From: Hymenolepis diminuta
Taxonomy: Eukaryota; Platyhelminthes; Cestoda; Cyclophyllidea; Hymenolepididae
Reading direction: 5' to 3'
Assembly: GCA_900708905.1 (NCBI GenBank)
Contig: CAADRB010000071.1
Coordinates: 506,111-570,110 of the forward strand
DNA: 64,000 bases
This document shows positions 13,679 to 24,341 of the stretch, one piece after another (position 1 is the stretch's first letter; the number at the start of each line of letters is the position of its first letter). The translations under genes were made by a program, and so were the position numbers. Below the pieces are notes generated by a model. The model was not told where the DNA came from and did not search any database. It saw only the letters and a program-made list of their open reading frames with translations.

Positions 13679-16600
13679 ATGAATGACAAGGAGTTAAAGG
13701 AGATTTCTCGGGATCCGAGGTTTGCGGGTCGATTGAAAAAGAAAACAAGAAAGGAAAAAGAGGCACACAACAATTTGTTTGAAGGCATAGAGGAGGAGGA
13801 AACTTTCAAGGACAAGCGTGGTAGACCATGGTCTCGTAAACCAGTGAAATATGCTAAACGACTCCTTGAAAAGGAGAAGGAAGATGAAAGTGCGAAGGAA
13901 AGTGAAGAATACGAAGCTGATGAATCGGATAGTATGTCGGAGGAGGAGTCATCTGGTAGCGAGTCTGATTCTTCTGAAATGGGAGATGAATTTGTTCCTG
14001 AGGAAAGATTAGTTGACCTCCAAGGTAAATTTAATTTCTTACTCTGATTTTTTAATTAGATGCCGACTGGTTTGAGCTGGTAAAGGATGCGGAGCCTATC
14101 GAGGAAGAGACTAGAAGACTTGCAGTTCTTCATTTTGATTGGGACAATGCAAATGCTGAAACGATATTTATGGCACTTGAATCTTTTCTTCCTGCTGGAT
14201 CTACTTTAGAGAAAGTCACAGTAAGTAACTTTTTTTGCTTGATATTACTTGTCATTTCGGTTCGCTTTGTGTTTGATTCATCCCTTCTTGTTGCTTTATA
14301 ACTTTGGTTTTATTTCAGTGAAAATAACCGACTATTTCATGGTTTAGCTTGAAAAAATATGTTCTATGGGTCTTATATTCCTAAAATCACAACTCATATT
14401 TGGCCTTTGTTTTCTCTTAATGATAATCGGAAACACAGTGATGAATCCTTTTAAAATCTCATTATGAGAAAAGCCTTAAATCTGGCATGTCCTTGTGTTT
14501 TTTTCGGATTCTAAGCCAATTAAAATAGAAGACTATTTATAGAGCTGCATGTTTTTAAATAAAGACAATATTGGCTTAACATTGAAAAATGTCATTTTTC
14601 AGAAGGTAAGCTTGAGCTAATCTTTTCTCTGGTTAATTACTCCAATACTTCTACACCTGGCGAGCTCGGGGCGGTAGGACTTGAGTTCACTCATACTGTC
14701 CCCTTCGGAATCTGTCCTCTCACTTTTATTATTCAAATAATTGCTATTGTACCAAATTCCGGTCTGGTTAAGTTTGGAAATTGCTTTTCAGTCCATTCAC
14801 TTAAGTAAGATTTCATCGTTAATTTCCGGCTGGATGTGGATGGTTATTTCTAACATATCTTGTTTGTCTGTTTTATTTCAATATGTTCAGGTTTACTTGG
14901 CATTTTATGAAGTATGTTGTTATATGATCAAAATCAATTAAGGATTCCATGTCAGTGTAGTCAATCTTTGTAGAATTATTCTTACATAAATTTAAAGTAG
15001 CTCTATATCCAATTATGTGAACTATTTTTAGCATCCTTGTCAAATTAGGCTTAAAGATTTAACCTTACAGGAATTATTATCTCCCCCATACCTAATGGAA
15101 AACAATAACCTTTCCCAAGAAAGATGTTCAGGAGTTCAATTAAACTAGTGATATACACATAAGGATAATATTTTAGAGAAAAGGGAGAAGTAGGGAAAAC
15201 AAATTAGGAAATCGGAAGTACAAGGGAAATCATCTGCGTAATGTGATTGGTGACCGTATTAAGGTACACAAATTTGAGTAGATTGTCCTGTTTTGTAGTG
15301 AGCAATCAATGAAAATTATTTAACAGAGTAGAGTCGATATGTCTTAGTCCTTATCCTTGGTTTTGGATACATATTCATGATGGATTGTTACGTCAAGTAA
15401 GGTAAACATAAAATAGATTATATTATCAAGTCAGAACTTCAAGGTCTTATTGGAGAATTTGATCACTCCGCATTATCACAAGGAGGATGGTTTACTGGGC
15501 AATGTCCAAATTTAATGATTTGATTCACAGATTCATTGGTGAGACTATTCGGACCATATCCGGAACATGTTTATCGGTTTATATAATTTCGAGGTTTGTC
15601 ATGCATACCACCTTATCTTACAACAAGGAGCAAGTAGATGAGATTCGCCGATACATAAGCTTTCATTATTCAGGTCGGTCTTGGGGACTTTTATCATTAT
15701 TACGAACTGCTTTTATTTAAATGAAGACCGTTATAATACATTTGAATGATGTTTAGATTGATCACACTGCTTTTTTGTTGTAGATTTATCCCTCCGAGTA
15801 TGGTATGCAGAAGATGGAAAAGGAAGAGAGACAGGGCCCAAGGGATATTTGGGAAAACAGCGATGCTGAAGAAGAAGATAAGGAGGAAGAAACGGAAGAC
15901 CCCAGAAATCCAATTGAAATGGATGCTGATGAAAAAAAAGCATGGTCTGTTACATCAGTTAAAGTGCGACGCCGTCTGCGTCGATATCAAATCCAGCGTC
16001 TTAAGTATTACTATGCAATTGCTGAATTTGACTCCAAGGAGACAGCAGCAGCTGTGTATCAGGCATGCAATGATGTAGAATTCGCAGATACCGGTATTCG
16101 ATTCGATCTGAGGTTCGTCCCTGATGACATGACATTTTCTGTAAGTTTATGAAATATATACTACTTTAATCGGTGGAGTAGTTTGAATAACCTGAAATTG
16201 GTTTCCTCGGCACTAGGTGCCACCTGAATGGGCGCATGCAGTGAGCGAGTGTTGTGAGGTGAATCGGCTCAAGTATAAGCCGCGTACTGTAGAAAATACT
16301 GCTCTCCATTCAACAAGAATTTCTCTGAGTTGGGATAGAACACCTGCTGCTAGGACGCAATGGCTTCGTGAGCAGTTTGCGGAGGATATCGACCCGAAGA
16401 AGCTCTTCTCTGAAGGCAAAGCTCAGGTTAGTCAAATTATATTATCTTTGGTGAATTTTCAGTTTTTCGATATTAAGTTTAATAGATGGTGACAATTGCA
16501 AATATTGAGAGCGAGGTACTTCTTGAATTTTCTTAATACCGTTCACGGTAGGAGAATGTATATGGTGTTACTTTCGTTTCTAGATTTACAGATCTATCAT

Positions 16601-19600
16601 TTGGTATAGGCTGCGATTTCTCCTTCCGTATGTGTGTCTTTTCTCCTTAGTTGAGTGAGTACGTGGCGTTGTCATCGAGTGGTCAGAGCACAGCAGCGCC
16701 TTCAGATGTGGACGAACCGGATCCTGCGCCCACAGTGCCCCGAATTCACAAACACAGACCCCCTAAAGTACTCCCAGAAGAACTCCGTGCCGCTCTTCTC
16801 TCTGCTCTCAATGACAGCAATGCCGAACCTGCGGAGGATGTGAAAAAGGTAAGTGATTCCATTAAAATAATGATGCAAGAATAGTGACATATTCTAGCAA
16901 GGAGTAAAGGAGTAAGTAAAGTTTTTGAAATAGAAAAAAACTGGGTGTCGAGTAGAAGTATGTAATAACGTCAGAACGTCAAGTCTTGCTTTATTTGGAC
17001 TATATAATATCCAAATGTTTCAATTATTTCATGGTACCTGGGTATCTGGGTGAGTTCGTGTCAGCGATATATAGAACTTTTTTGACTCAATTAAAAGGCT
17101 AGTCATGTCGCTTTGATTTATTTGTATATCCTTACAGCCATGAGCGCGTATTTGAGATTAGCGAAGAAATTTTAAGCATAACAGAATCATTATGTTGTCT
17201 CTACAGCGTGTCAAAATTCAAACCTCAATATTTGGCCCTTGTGTCCACGGTGGTCCAAGATGAGTGACCCTTATGTAGAATTGAGGGGGTGGACATGCCC
17301 CTGACGTATTGATTATTAAGACTCACAAGCATTCGAATAGAACACGTCTTGACTAAAATCACATTATATTATGCCAAGTATAATCGCTTGGAAAGATAAA
17401 CAGGATATACTCGACGGTGGCTAAGTTACCAATCGTACCCGGATTGGTATATTTCAAAAAGGGTTTATCATGAGGGATTTGAATACCACAATACCACCTT
17501 GATACGTATGCCACGTCAGGCATTCAAGGATAGGATTCCAGAAAACGCCAATCATGTTGCTACTAAACAATTGGAAGTTGGCTCGTTGGCTCGCACACAT
17601 ACTAGCACGCAGTGTGATCTAATGCCGAAATACAGCGATGTCCAGGCTCCCCGCCAGTGAGGATTGCGGGCATTGTGGCGAGGTGGTCGCTTCTTCTCAT
17701 CATTTGTATTCTCTCCTCCCTTTGGAATCGTTCAATACACCATCTCAACTCTCGTTTATCCAATTTAAGAAAGAATGTTGTGTCCTGTTAGCCTTTAAGT
17801 TAATTAGCTTTTGAAGCGAATGTCATAAAGCCTAACTCAGATTGTAAAAGCACCTTTACTAAGCACGTCCTGTCTTATTTCTGTTATAGAAATCCGATGC
17901 TGAAGATGGTCATGATTCTGATGATTCTGAAGATGAGGCCGAAGACGAAGAAGTATATGATCTCAATGACTCAGATGGTCACAAAGGCGCTGACGCCTCT
18001 TCCGAAGACGAGCAATATGACCTCACCACTGCTGATGACGACACAACCACAAAAAAGAAGACCAAGAAAAAGAAGTCCTCAATTGCCTTCGCTAAAGGGG
18101 GACGCAAGACTGTGTCGAAAAGGTACCTTCCTGAAGCTATAGATGAGGATAATTCGGATGACGACGACTCCAGTCTCGATTTTGATGACATGGATAGGAT
18201 GTCAGATGATGATGCTGATGGGCCTGAAGGTCGTCGAAAAAAGAAGCGACGTGTTGAAGAAGTTGGTATTAGTGAAGGAGATCCTAAGGAGGCAAAGAGA
18301 AGAGAGAAGAAGCTTGCAATGGTAAGGTTTTTTAGATTTCAGTATAAATTGCCTTCTGGGATTTATTGTATTGGCTGCCGTTCTTTTTTTCTATTTTCAA
18401 ATTTAGCGCAAAAAGGCACAACTGAAGAAGCAAAAACAGGAGAAAAATCGGGAGAAATTGAAGGAATTAGTACGTTTCTTTTGTTTAAATGTCATGCTTG
18501 AAAATTAAGGTCATAAATGTTTGAGATCCTAAAGACCCCGTATTTTCTAGATCAGGATTTCTGAAGGTTTCTATCCTCTTCTTCATTTAATGAGAGCTTT
18601 AGAATAATTCATTTGGAGAACAAACTCAGCGCTTCAAAGTTGTTCTCCTTCATTTAAAACTTGCGTTCATCAGATTGTTCACTTTTGATTTCTTGGGTTA
18701 TATCCTAACGTCCCAATTGAACTCTGTGTTCCTGAGACTGTTTATGTCCGTGACGTCCATATTTTATTGACCTCGGCTGGTTCATTTCATGTCGTCTTGA
18801 TTCACCTGTGTCTTACTAGCTAATAGCGGCTATTTAATACTATTTAAGGTTTTCTTAACAGGGTAAACTACTTAGCGAGCGCTGTTGTTGAAATATTTCA
18901 GCTGGTTTTGATGCTACAAATCCTCACTTATTCCGGCTAAAAGCTATGCAGATATTAAGATGGGAGTGACACAACTACCCATTCCTTAGACTCACGCAAT
19001 TTCGGATGTTAGCTTTTTTCTGGCATCAGAGAAAGTAGAATTGGATTGTGAAATAAGTTGCATGAAGCTACGGGAGAACTCAAGTCTCGTTCATGATAAC
19101 CAGATCAATTATTCCTCAATTATCTTGAAAACTGATCTCCAGCAGAAGTTATCCTGGAGGTGGTAAGGACAAAGTGGCGCACATTGCAACCCGATTTTCG
19201 GAGGTAACTTTACTTTTCAAGAAACATCTTTGTATTTTATCTTACTCTCCATATAGTGACCGCAATATTTAAAGCTATATATCTTTATGTCCAAATCGTA
19301 GTTGTAATACGACTGTTAACTAATCATTTTTGTTGATCAAATGAACTTAATTTTCATTGAATTTTATTATTAATTTGATCCCGTAATCGTGAATGACGTC
19401 AGGACGTCTTATTTCTTGAAGTTTTGTGTTGTCCATATTATTCTCACGTGAAACACAGTTACCGCGTAAAGTCCTGATGTTCAAATTTCATGTACTGACT
19501 CCCAGTGATTATGCCCACGATCTTCAGAACTTATTGATCGGTTGATTCGTCATGCCTCGACACATTAGCATTCTTTTAGAGATCACCATGAGTTCACTCC

Positions 19601-20035
19601 AGGTGAAATCTAAGTTATTTCGATGTCCTTTCATCGCAATATCACTAACTAGGAGCCAATGATTTCAGCCGTCCATACAGCTTTAAAATTTTTCAATTTT
19701 TCCTTTGAAACTTAAATGAAAATCGGATGTTTAGTCTTTCCATCAACAACTCTACAAGCATCCAAGCATCTACAAGCATTCATATAAATACTAAAAGATA
19801 TTGGTTGGCCATTTTATATCCTTCCTTTTTATCTTTTCAGTGGACGGGTGCAAACGAGAACGACTCCCGGTTCGATATCTTTCTTACAGATCCAACCTTC
19901 GGTGTGAGCCAGATGCACAAGGAGTACAAGGAAGCAGCAGAGTTCCTCAATTTCATGCGACGTCGTCGTGGACCGCTGTTGGCGGCAAAGAAGAGAGGTG
20001 ATCAGGGAGAAGCTGTCTCGTCAAAACCCCAATGA
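13679..20035 (+). CDS. ESF1: ESF1-like nucleolar pre-rRNA processing protein
   Basis: ESF1 proteins act in the nucleolus in early 18S rRNA maturation. Seen: eight exons, 13679-14024, 14060-14220, 15784-16140, 16217-16426, 16651-16848, 17890-18321, 18407-18469 and 19841-20035. All have GT-AG introns and join to 653 codons ending in TGA. The first intron is phase 1, the rest phase 0. Family hallmarks in order: RDPRF near the N-terminus, DKRGRPW near residue 48, a long acidic Ser/Glu tract, RLAVLHFDWD then IYPSEYG (about residues 130-177), the ERQGP block, YQIQRLKYYYAIAEFDS, a TFSVPPEWA region, Lys/Asp-rich low complexity (about 425-570), and a NUC153-like end NDSRFDIFLTDPTFG. Length is close to yeast ESF1 and shorter than human. 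An in-frame GTG lies two codons upstream; the ATG was preferred. Intron 1 is only 35 bases. Confidence 0.93.
14221..15783 (+). other. ESF1: ESF1 intron 2, non-coding
   Basis: This 1563-base intron has donor gtaagt and a T-rich acceptor ending ttgtag. It contains a GC-richer patch near 14650-14720. Two frames of 60-80 codons at 14741-14941 and 15487-15720 lack coding features. Confidence 0.8.
16965..17165 (+). repeat. Dispersed repeat family C, copy 2 (ESF1 intron 5)
   Basis: Contains the paired AACGTC words of the 5' side, then the core with TAGTCATGTCGC and TTTGATTTATTTGTAT. It lies inside the 1041-base ESF1 intron 16849-17889. Confidence 0.55.
17555..17770 (+). repeat. Dispersed repeat family B, copy 1
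   Basis: Shares ATGTTGCTACT, a middle block, CATTGTGGCGAG and CATTTGTATTCT in the same order with 23310-23510. It is a diverged interspersed repeat and the class is unknown. Confidence 0.45.
18695..18840 (+). repeat. Dispersed repeat family C, copy 3
   Basis: Contains TTGAACTCTGTGTTC, GACGTCC, then TTATTGACCTCGGCTGG and CTTGATTCACCTGTGT, in the family order. Confidence 0.5.
19385..19610 (+). repeat. Dispersed repeat family C, copy 4
   Basis: This is the most complete copy: ATGACGTCAGGACGTC at the 5' side, GTTCAAATTTCATG, TTATTGATCGGTTGAT, CGTCATGCC, and the end block GAGTTCACTCCAGGTG. Confidence 0.6.
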
Positions 20036-20092
20036 TTGAATCTGACGTCTTTGTATCGTGTACATATATGTGAATGTATTTCTAAAACATTT

Positions 20093-20098
20093 ATTAAA
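20093..20098 (+). terminator. ATTAAA poly(A) signal candidate of ESF1
   Basis: The common variant poly(A) hexamer ATTAAA lies 58 bases after the ESF1 stop codon. No AATAAA is nearer. The position suits a short 3' UTR. Confidence 0.45.
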
Positions 20099-20214
20099 TT
20101 AAAAGATTATCACCACAGATACTGGAAAATATTGTATAAGTTGTGATCATGAGATAGCGTAAAAATAGTCTAATGAAGTATGAAATCAGAAAGAGAGTCG
20201 AGAAAAAAGTAGAT

Positions 20215-20420
20215 TTTGAAGTCAGGACGTCAGGAGGCTGACTTTATTTGTATTCTATTGCAGTTGAGTTCTCTGTGTTCTCAAAAGGGATGTTGCTCTG
20301 TGAGAGGTGTCCTAGGTTCATGAGTTAGACGATATTCGGAGCTGTTTGTCTAATTTAGCTACGTGATTGGTCATGCCACCTTGGTTTATCTATATCTTGT
20401 TGCATCCAAGAGTGGGTAGG
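20215..20420 (+). repeat. Dispersed repeat family C, copy 5 (3' of ESF1)
   Basis: Contains GTCAGGACGTCAGGAGG, TGAGTTCTCTGTGTTC, CCTAGGTTCATGAG, GATATTCGGA and TGATTGGTCATGCC in the family order. Confidence 0.55.
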
Positions 20421-20507
20421 GGAGACTAGCAACGATCGTTCGCAATCTGGTCTTAACGGTTGAAGTGTATTTTCCCTATTTCTATCATAAATATCTTCTG
20501 CCCTTAC

Positions 20508-23500
20508 ATGAAGTATCAATCGCTTCTAGGTGTGATCCTTTGCATTTCATGTGTCAAAGGAATTCCAATTTCCTCCGGGTGAGCTTTCGATTTTAATTGC
20601 AGCCTGAATATCTACGGGAAGTTTATGTGAACGAGGTGTTCTCTTGCAATTTAACCGTGATGGAAGGAGGAAAAATTTTAGCTACAGTTCAATGGGAATG
20701 CAATCCACTCCTTAAGTACCTGGGTAGAGGTAAGTTTTACTCAATATTTAAATAATGAATGATTCTCTCTACAATTTAATTCAATAAGTACTTCATAATA
20801 TTCTTTATTGGGATCGTAGTGAAGTATATCTCGGGTATTAGCTTTCCATTGGCTCGCCGTACGTCCATGTTGGTCTACGAGCTCGTAAGTGCTTCCCAAT
20901 TGATTGGGGAGGTTGCAAGCTTAGATTTCTTCATCCGGTGACTTCATAAAAGAAACTGAATATTGCTTATCGCATTTAATTTATTTCAGATAAACAATAT
21001 AAAAGTTAATCGTTATCTCAATTAAGTGGGAAAAAGTTATAAAGTAAATATTAATTCAATTTTGAAGGCTCTTCTTAAGTATCTGAATAGTTCAGATCAT
21101 GCCCGAATATATGCAGGCTTAAGTGAAAGTTATGCTTGTCATTCAATGTGGATCTTCAAATCTTGAAATCTAATGATTTCTCTGGGTAATGCCGTCAACG
21201 AATTACTGTTCTTTGTTTTAATGAAGATTCAAGTTAATATCGACCTATCAAAGTCACACATTCCACGCACACACACACTTCGCAGAAGACAGTGTTCATT
21301 CAGTAGTTGCCATCTTTGAATCCTTCGCCGAAAATGAACTTATCACTCCCAGGTGTATTTTGATTTCCGTTAGCGTTTTACAACGTGGGTTTGTTTTGAC
21401 AAGAGGCAAGCTCCTTTTTCATTTAAACCAAAATATACTTGCGAAATTTAGACCCCAAACTGTCTATAATAGGTGGAATCAGTACCTATGAGTTCAGAGA
21501 TGGGAAATATATGATTGGTTGCAGTGCACGATACGCCGAGATCGGTATAAACCCAAGTGTGTCCTTTTGAGTAATTGTAGTGCAGGGTGAGTGGGAGTTA
21601 ATACGCTAGCGAATAACAAAATTCAGTGATCCTGACAATTTTTATACGGCCGAAATAACAGATTCTATCCTCCTCATATCTATTTTAAAAGTAGGCGATT
21701 TGAACACACCAACTGGCATTAAACTTAAAACCGGGCTGTATATTATCGGGGCCGCTGCTATTGAACCCCAAGGTGAGAGTCTATAAACATCCAGAGTTTT
21801 TGGATCAAACAATACGAATAACCATAATAAGCTATGTCGAGAGTCTAACTCCATGAAAGCTACAAAGTTGTCATATTTACAGAGATTTCCAAATGTTTGG
21901 TGGGAGTCGGGAAAATATCACTATATCAGATGGGACGATCAAACCCTCTCGCTGAATCCAGAAGCCATTTTAAATTCTAATATCCCATCCATTGTTACTG
22001 AGGTAAGCGAAACTGAGATTATTTTCTTGATTCTTCTTTTCAGATACTTTCTACGTAGAAATACGTCCTTTAATAACAATGATAGCTTTGAATTCATCGG
22101 GATATCTCAGGATTTTTATACTCCAAAACAGAGAATAGAACTAGATCATTTATTCGAAGTGACTATATGCAGAGATAACGAGATTTACGTATGCAAATTT
22201 AATGCGACAATTGAGTAAGTTTCCTCTTTTTTAAAAAATCAACTCTGTTCGATACAGAATTGTGTGACCACTATCCTCCATTCGAAAATCGGTAATACCA
22301 ATCCCAGAACGGAGTTTTTTACTCAGCCATCTTTCCAGTTCAAACAATTTGGAAACTGGATGCTGCCAGTATGAAGGAATTCGCTGCTAGGTATAGCAGT
22401 AGTACTTAGGCTATTTCTCACAAATTACTTCCCAAGTTACCCAAAAATACTCAATTACTATACTAGCTGGTGTTGTTGTAGCTAACGGAGAGATTGCCAA
22501 GTTTGCACAGCTTTTAAAGTAATTATTACCGAAAAAATGCGATTTCCCTTATATAGACACACCAGCGAAGATAGAGGACTTTCAAGAGATCCGTATTAGA
22601 TGCGAGAGCCCCTTTGCACAGAATGATACCTTTGATGTATATAGTAAATTGCATCACTTACCCTTGAAGGTCATCTACGTTTTTATCTCGGTTATAATAA
22701 AATACAGATCACAGACAATCGGATCTGGAAACCTCTCCCAGTTTTGTGACCTTCTGCCGGTTTTGCAAGAAAATGTTACTCCGTGTGTTAGAAATCTACC
22801 AGAAACTGTAGCTTACATTGATATATTCTTTCATAAAATTGAGGTAAATTACTAAGAGATATCACTTGCTTACCCAGACACTTTAAAATATTTATAATAC
22901 TGCCAGATAAAGAAAGAATTATGAATAATAAGGGAACATCTGATTACATTGTTAGATACTTAAAACAAGGGATCAGAAGCTTAAAAGGAGGAAAAGTCAG
23001 GAAATGGAGGCGAGTCTTTCTTCATTCGGTTGCTGGATTACGGCAACGAGTTCGTTGCGTCCCTTCAGGAAACTTGAGGATCCGGTCTCTAAATAAATCG
23101 CTAGAATTTTTGTGTTCAAACATTCAATAGACCACTATTTTTGAGGTGACGTCTGCAGTGCTCAAAGCTGACGGCCAGCTGATTAAAATGAGAAATTGAT
23201 AACGTCCATTTCAGTTCATCAATCTCTACTTTAAGACGTGGAAGGATTAGGTTGAGTAAAATCAGGTGGGGACTTGAAACATCTTATAAGTACACAGCTG
23301 ACCAAGGTATAGGTCACCAAGTATGTTGCTACTGAGGAATTGAAGTAGCCCAATAATTGCCAGAATCCTGACTAACATAGGCGCAGAGCAGATCAATGAG
23401 AAGCTTGAACCCCGGTCTCTGACCCATGGTCTCCTGTTCTTTAGAGGAAGGTGACCATTGTGGCAAGACGATCGTTTCCGCACACCATTTGTATCCTTTA

Positions 23501-24341
23501 ATTATAAAAATATTATACTAAAGGCAATACAACATGATTTAACATACAGTTTTGTAAGAGTAAGAAAGGTGGACCAAGAAACCTAAAAGAGTGAGAGTGA
23601 GCAAAGATTTTGCCAAAGTGGCTACTGATTTCTCCAGCAGCATGGATTGTGTTTGAGTATCATTCCGGTCCTAGATTCTTATTTGTGGATCCACGCGTTG
23701 ACAAGTACTTTCCTATTGAGTGGCGAGATCGCTAGCTTGGTCTACTTTCAACGTGCTCGGTGGCATATGAAAGGTGAGATTTGATTATCAATGATGACAG
23801 AATCCAGCCTCTCCATCTCTATTTACGAAGACATAAGCAGCGAGAGATATCTCCAAACCGACTGACCGACGAAAATGACTGGCTCGAGCACTATCCGTGC
23901 TTACTGTCAATGTCGTTAAATCGACTGTTGAGTAGATTAGAAGAAAACTTATACTACAGATTAGATAGGTTAATTTGTGGTACTTTCGACTACAGATACA
24001 CGAGAAAAATTGAGGAAAGACTTGAATACTCATTCTACAAATAATTTCTATGACTTATTTTGTCTTTTAATTCACACCGAAGACCCGAATCAAGTAGAGA
24101 AACAATTGAATGAAATAATAACCGGGCGTACTCCGGTTTTGAAGTGACCATGGAATCAAACAACTTCGTCCTGATATCACAAGGCATACATGTGGGATCA
24201 GCCCAGGTCATCCAGTATATTAATCCAAATACGGGTCAAGATATGTTGTTTTTCGAGTCATTATTATCATTAAAGTTAGCCCCGTGTTCATTCGCTGATG
24301 ATGATCAGATGATGAAAAACGAAACACCGCTACTTACATAA
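20508..24341 (+). pseudogene. Run of exon-like blocks: unrecognised Ig-like secreted/membrane protein, probably decayed
   Basis: I do not recognise the family. Seen: an ATG at 20508 opens a strong signal peptide (MKYQSLLGVILCISC). Plus-strand blocks with splice-like edges follow at 20603-20729, 20820-20884, about 21469-21560, 21610-21772, 21883-22002, 22044-22214, 22557-22670, about 22706-22843, 23797-24040 and 24144-24341. Several carry beta-strand Cys patterns like Ig domains: EVFSCNLT, YMIGCSARY, IRIRCESPF, NEIYVCKFN. The first two long blocks join in phase (phase 1 to 2). Others do not, and stops separate some: the 41-base intron-like gap at 22003-22043 shifts frame, and the strong donor after the signal peptide (gtgagc at 20579) would leave only a 24-base intron and the wrong frame. 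A weaker donor at 20553 would keep frame. Alternatives: an intact gene with exons I missed, or a pseudogene. No transmembrane segment was found. Confidence 0.35.
23310..23510 (+). repeat. Dispersed repeat family B, copy 2
   Basis: This is the counterpart of 17555-17770, ending CCATTGTGGCAAGACG and CACCATTTGTATCC. It contains GCTTGAACCCCGGTC, which resembles a Pol III B box, so a tRNA-derived SINE origin is possible but unproven. Confidence 0.45.

Larger units (their letters stand above)
18470..19840 (+). other. ESF1: ESF1 intron 7, non-coding, repeat-bearing
   Basis: This 1371-base intron has donor gtacgt and acceptor cttttcag. It carries two copies of the dispersed repeat called family C here (near 18695-18840 and 19385-19610). 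Confidence 0.8.
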
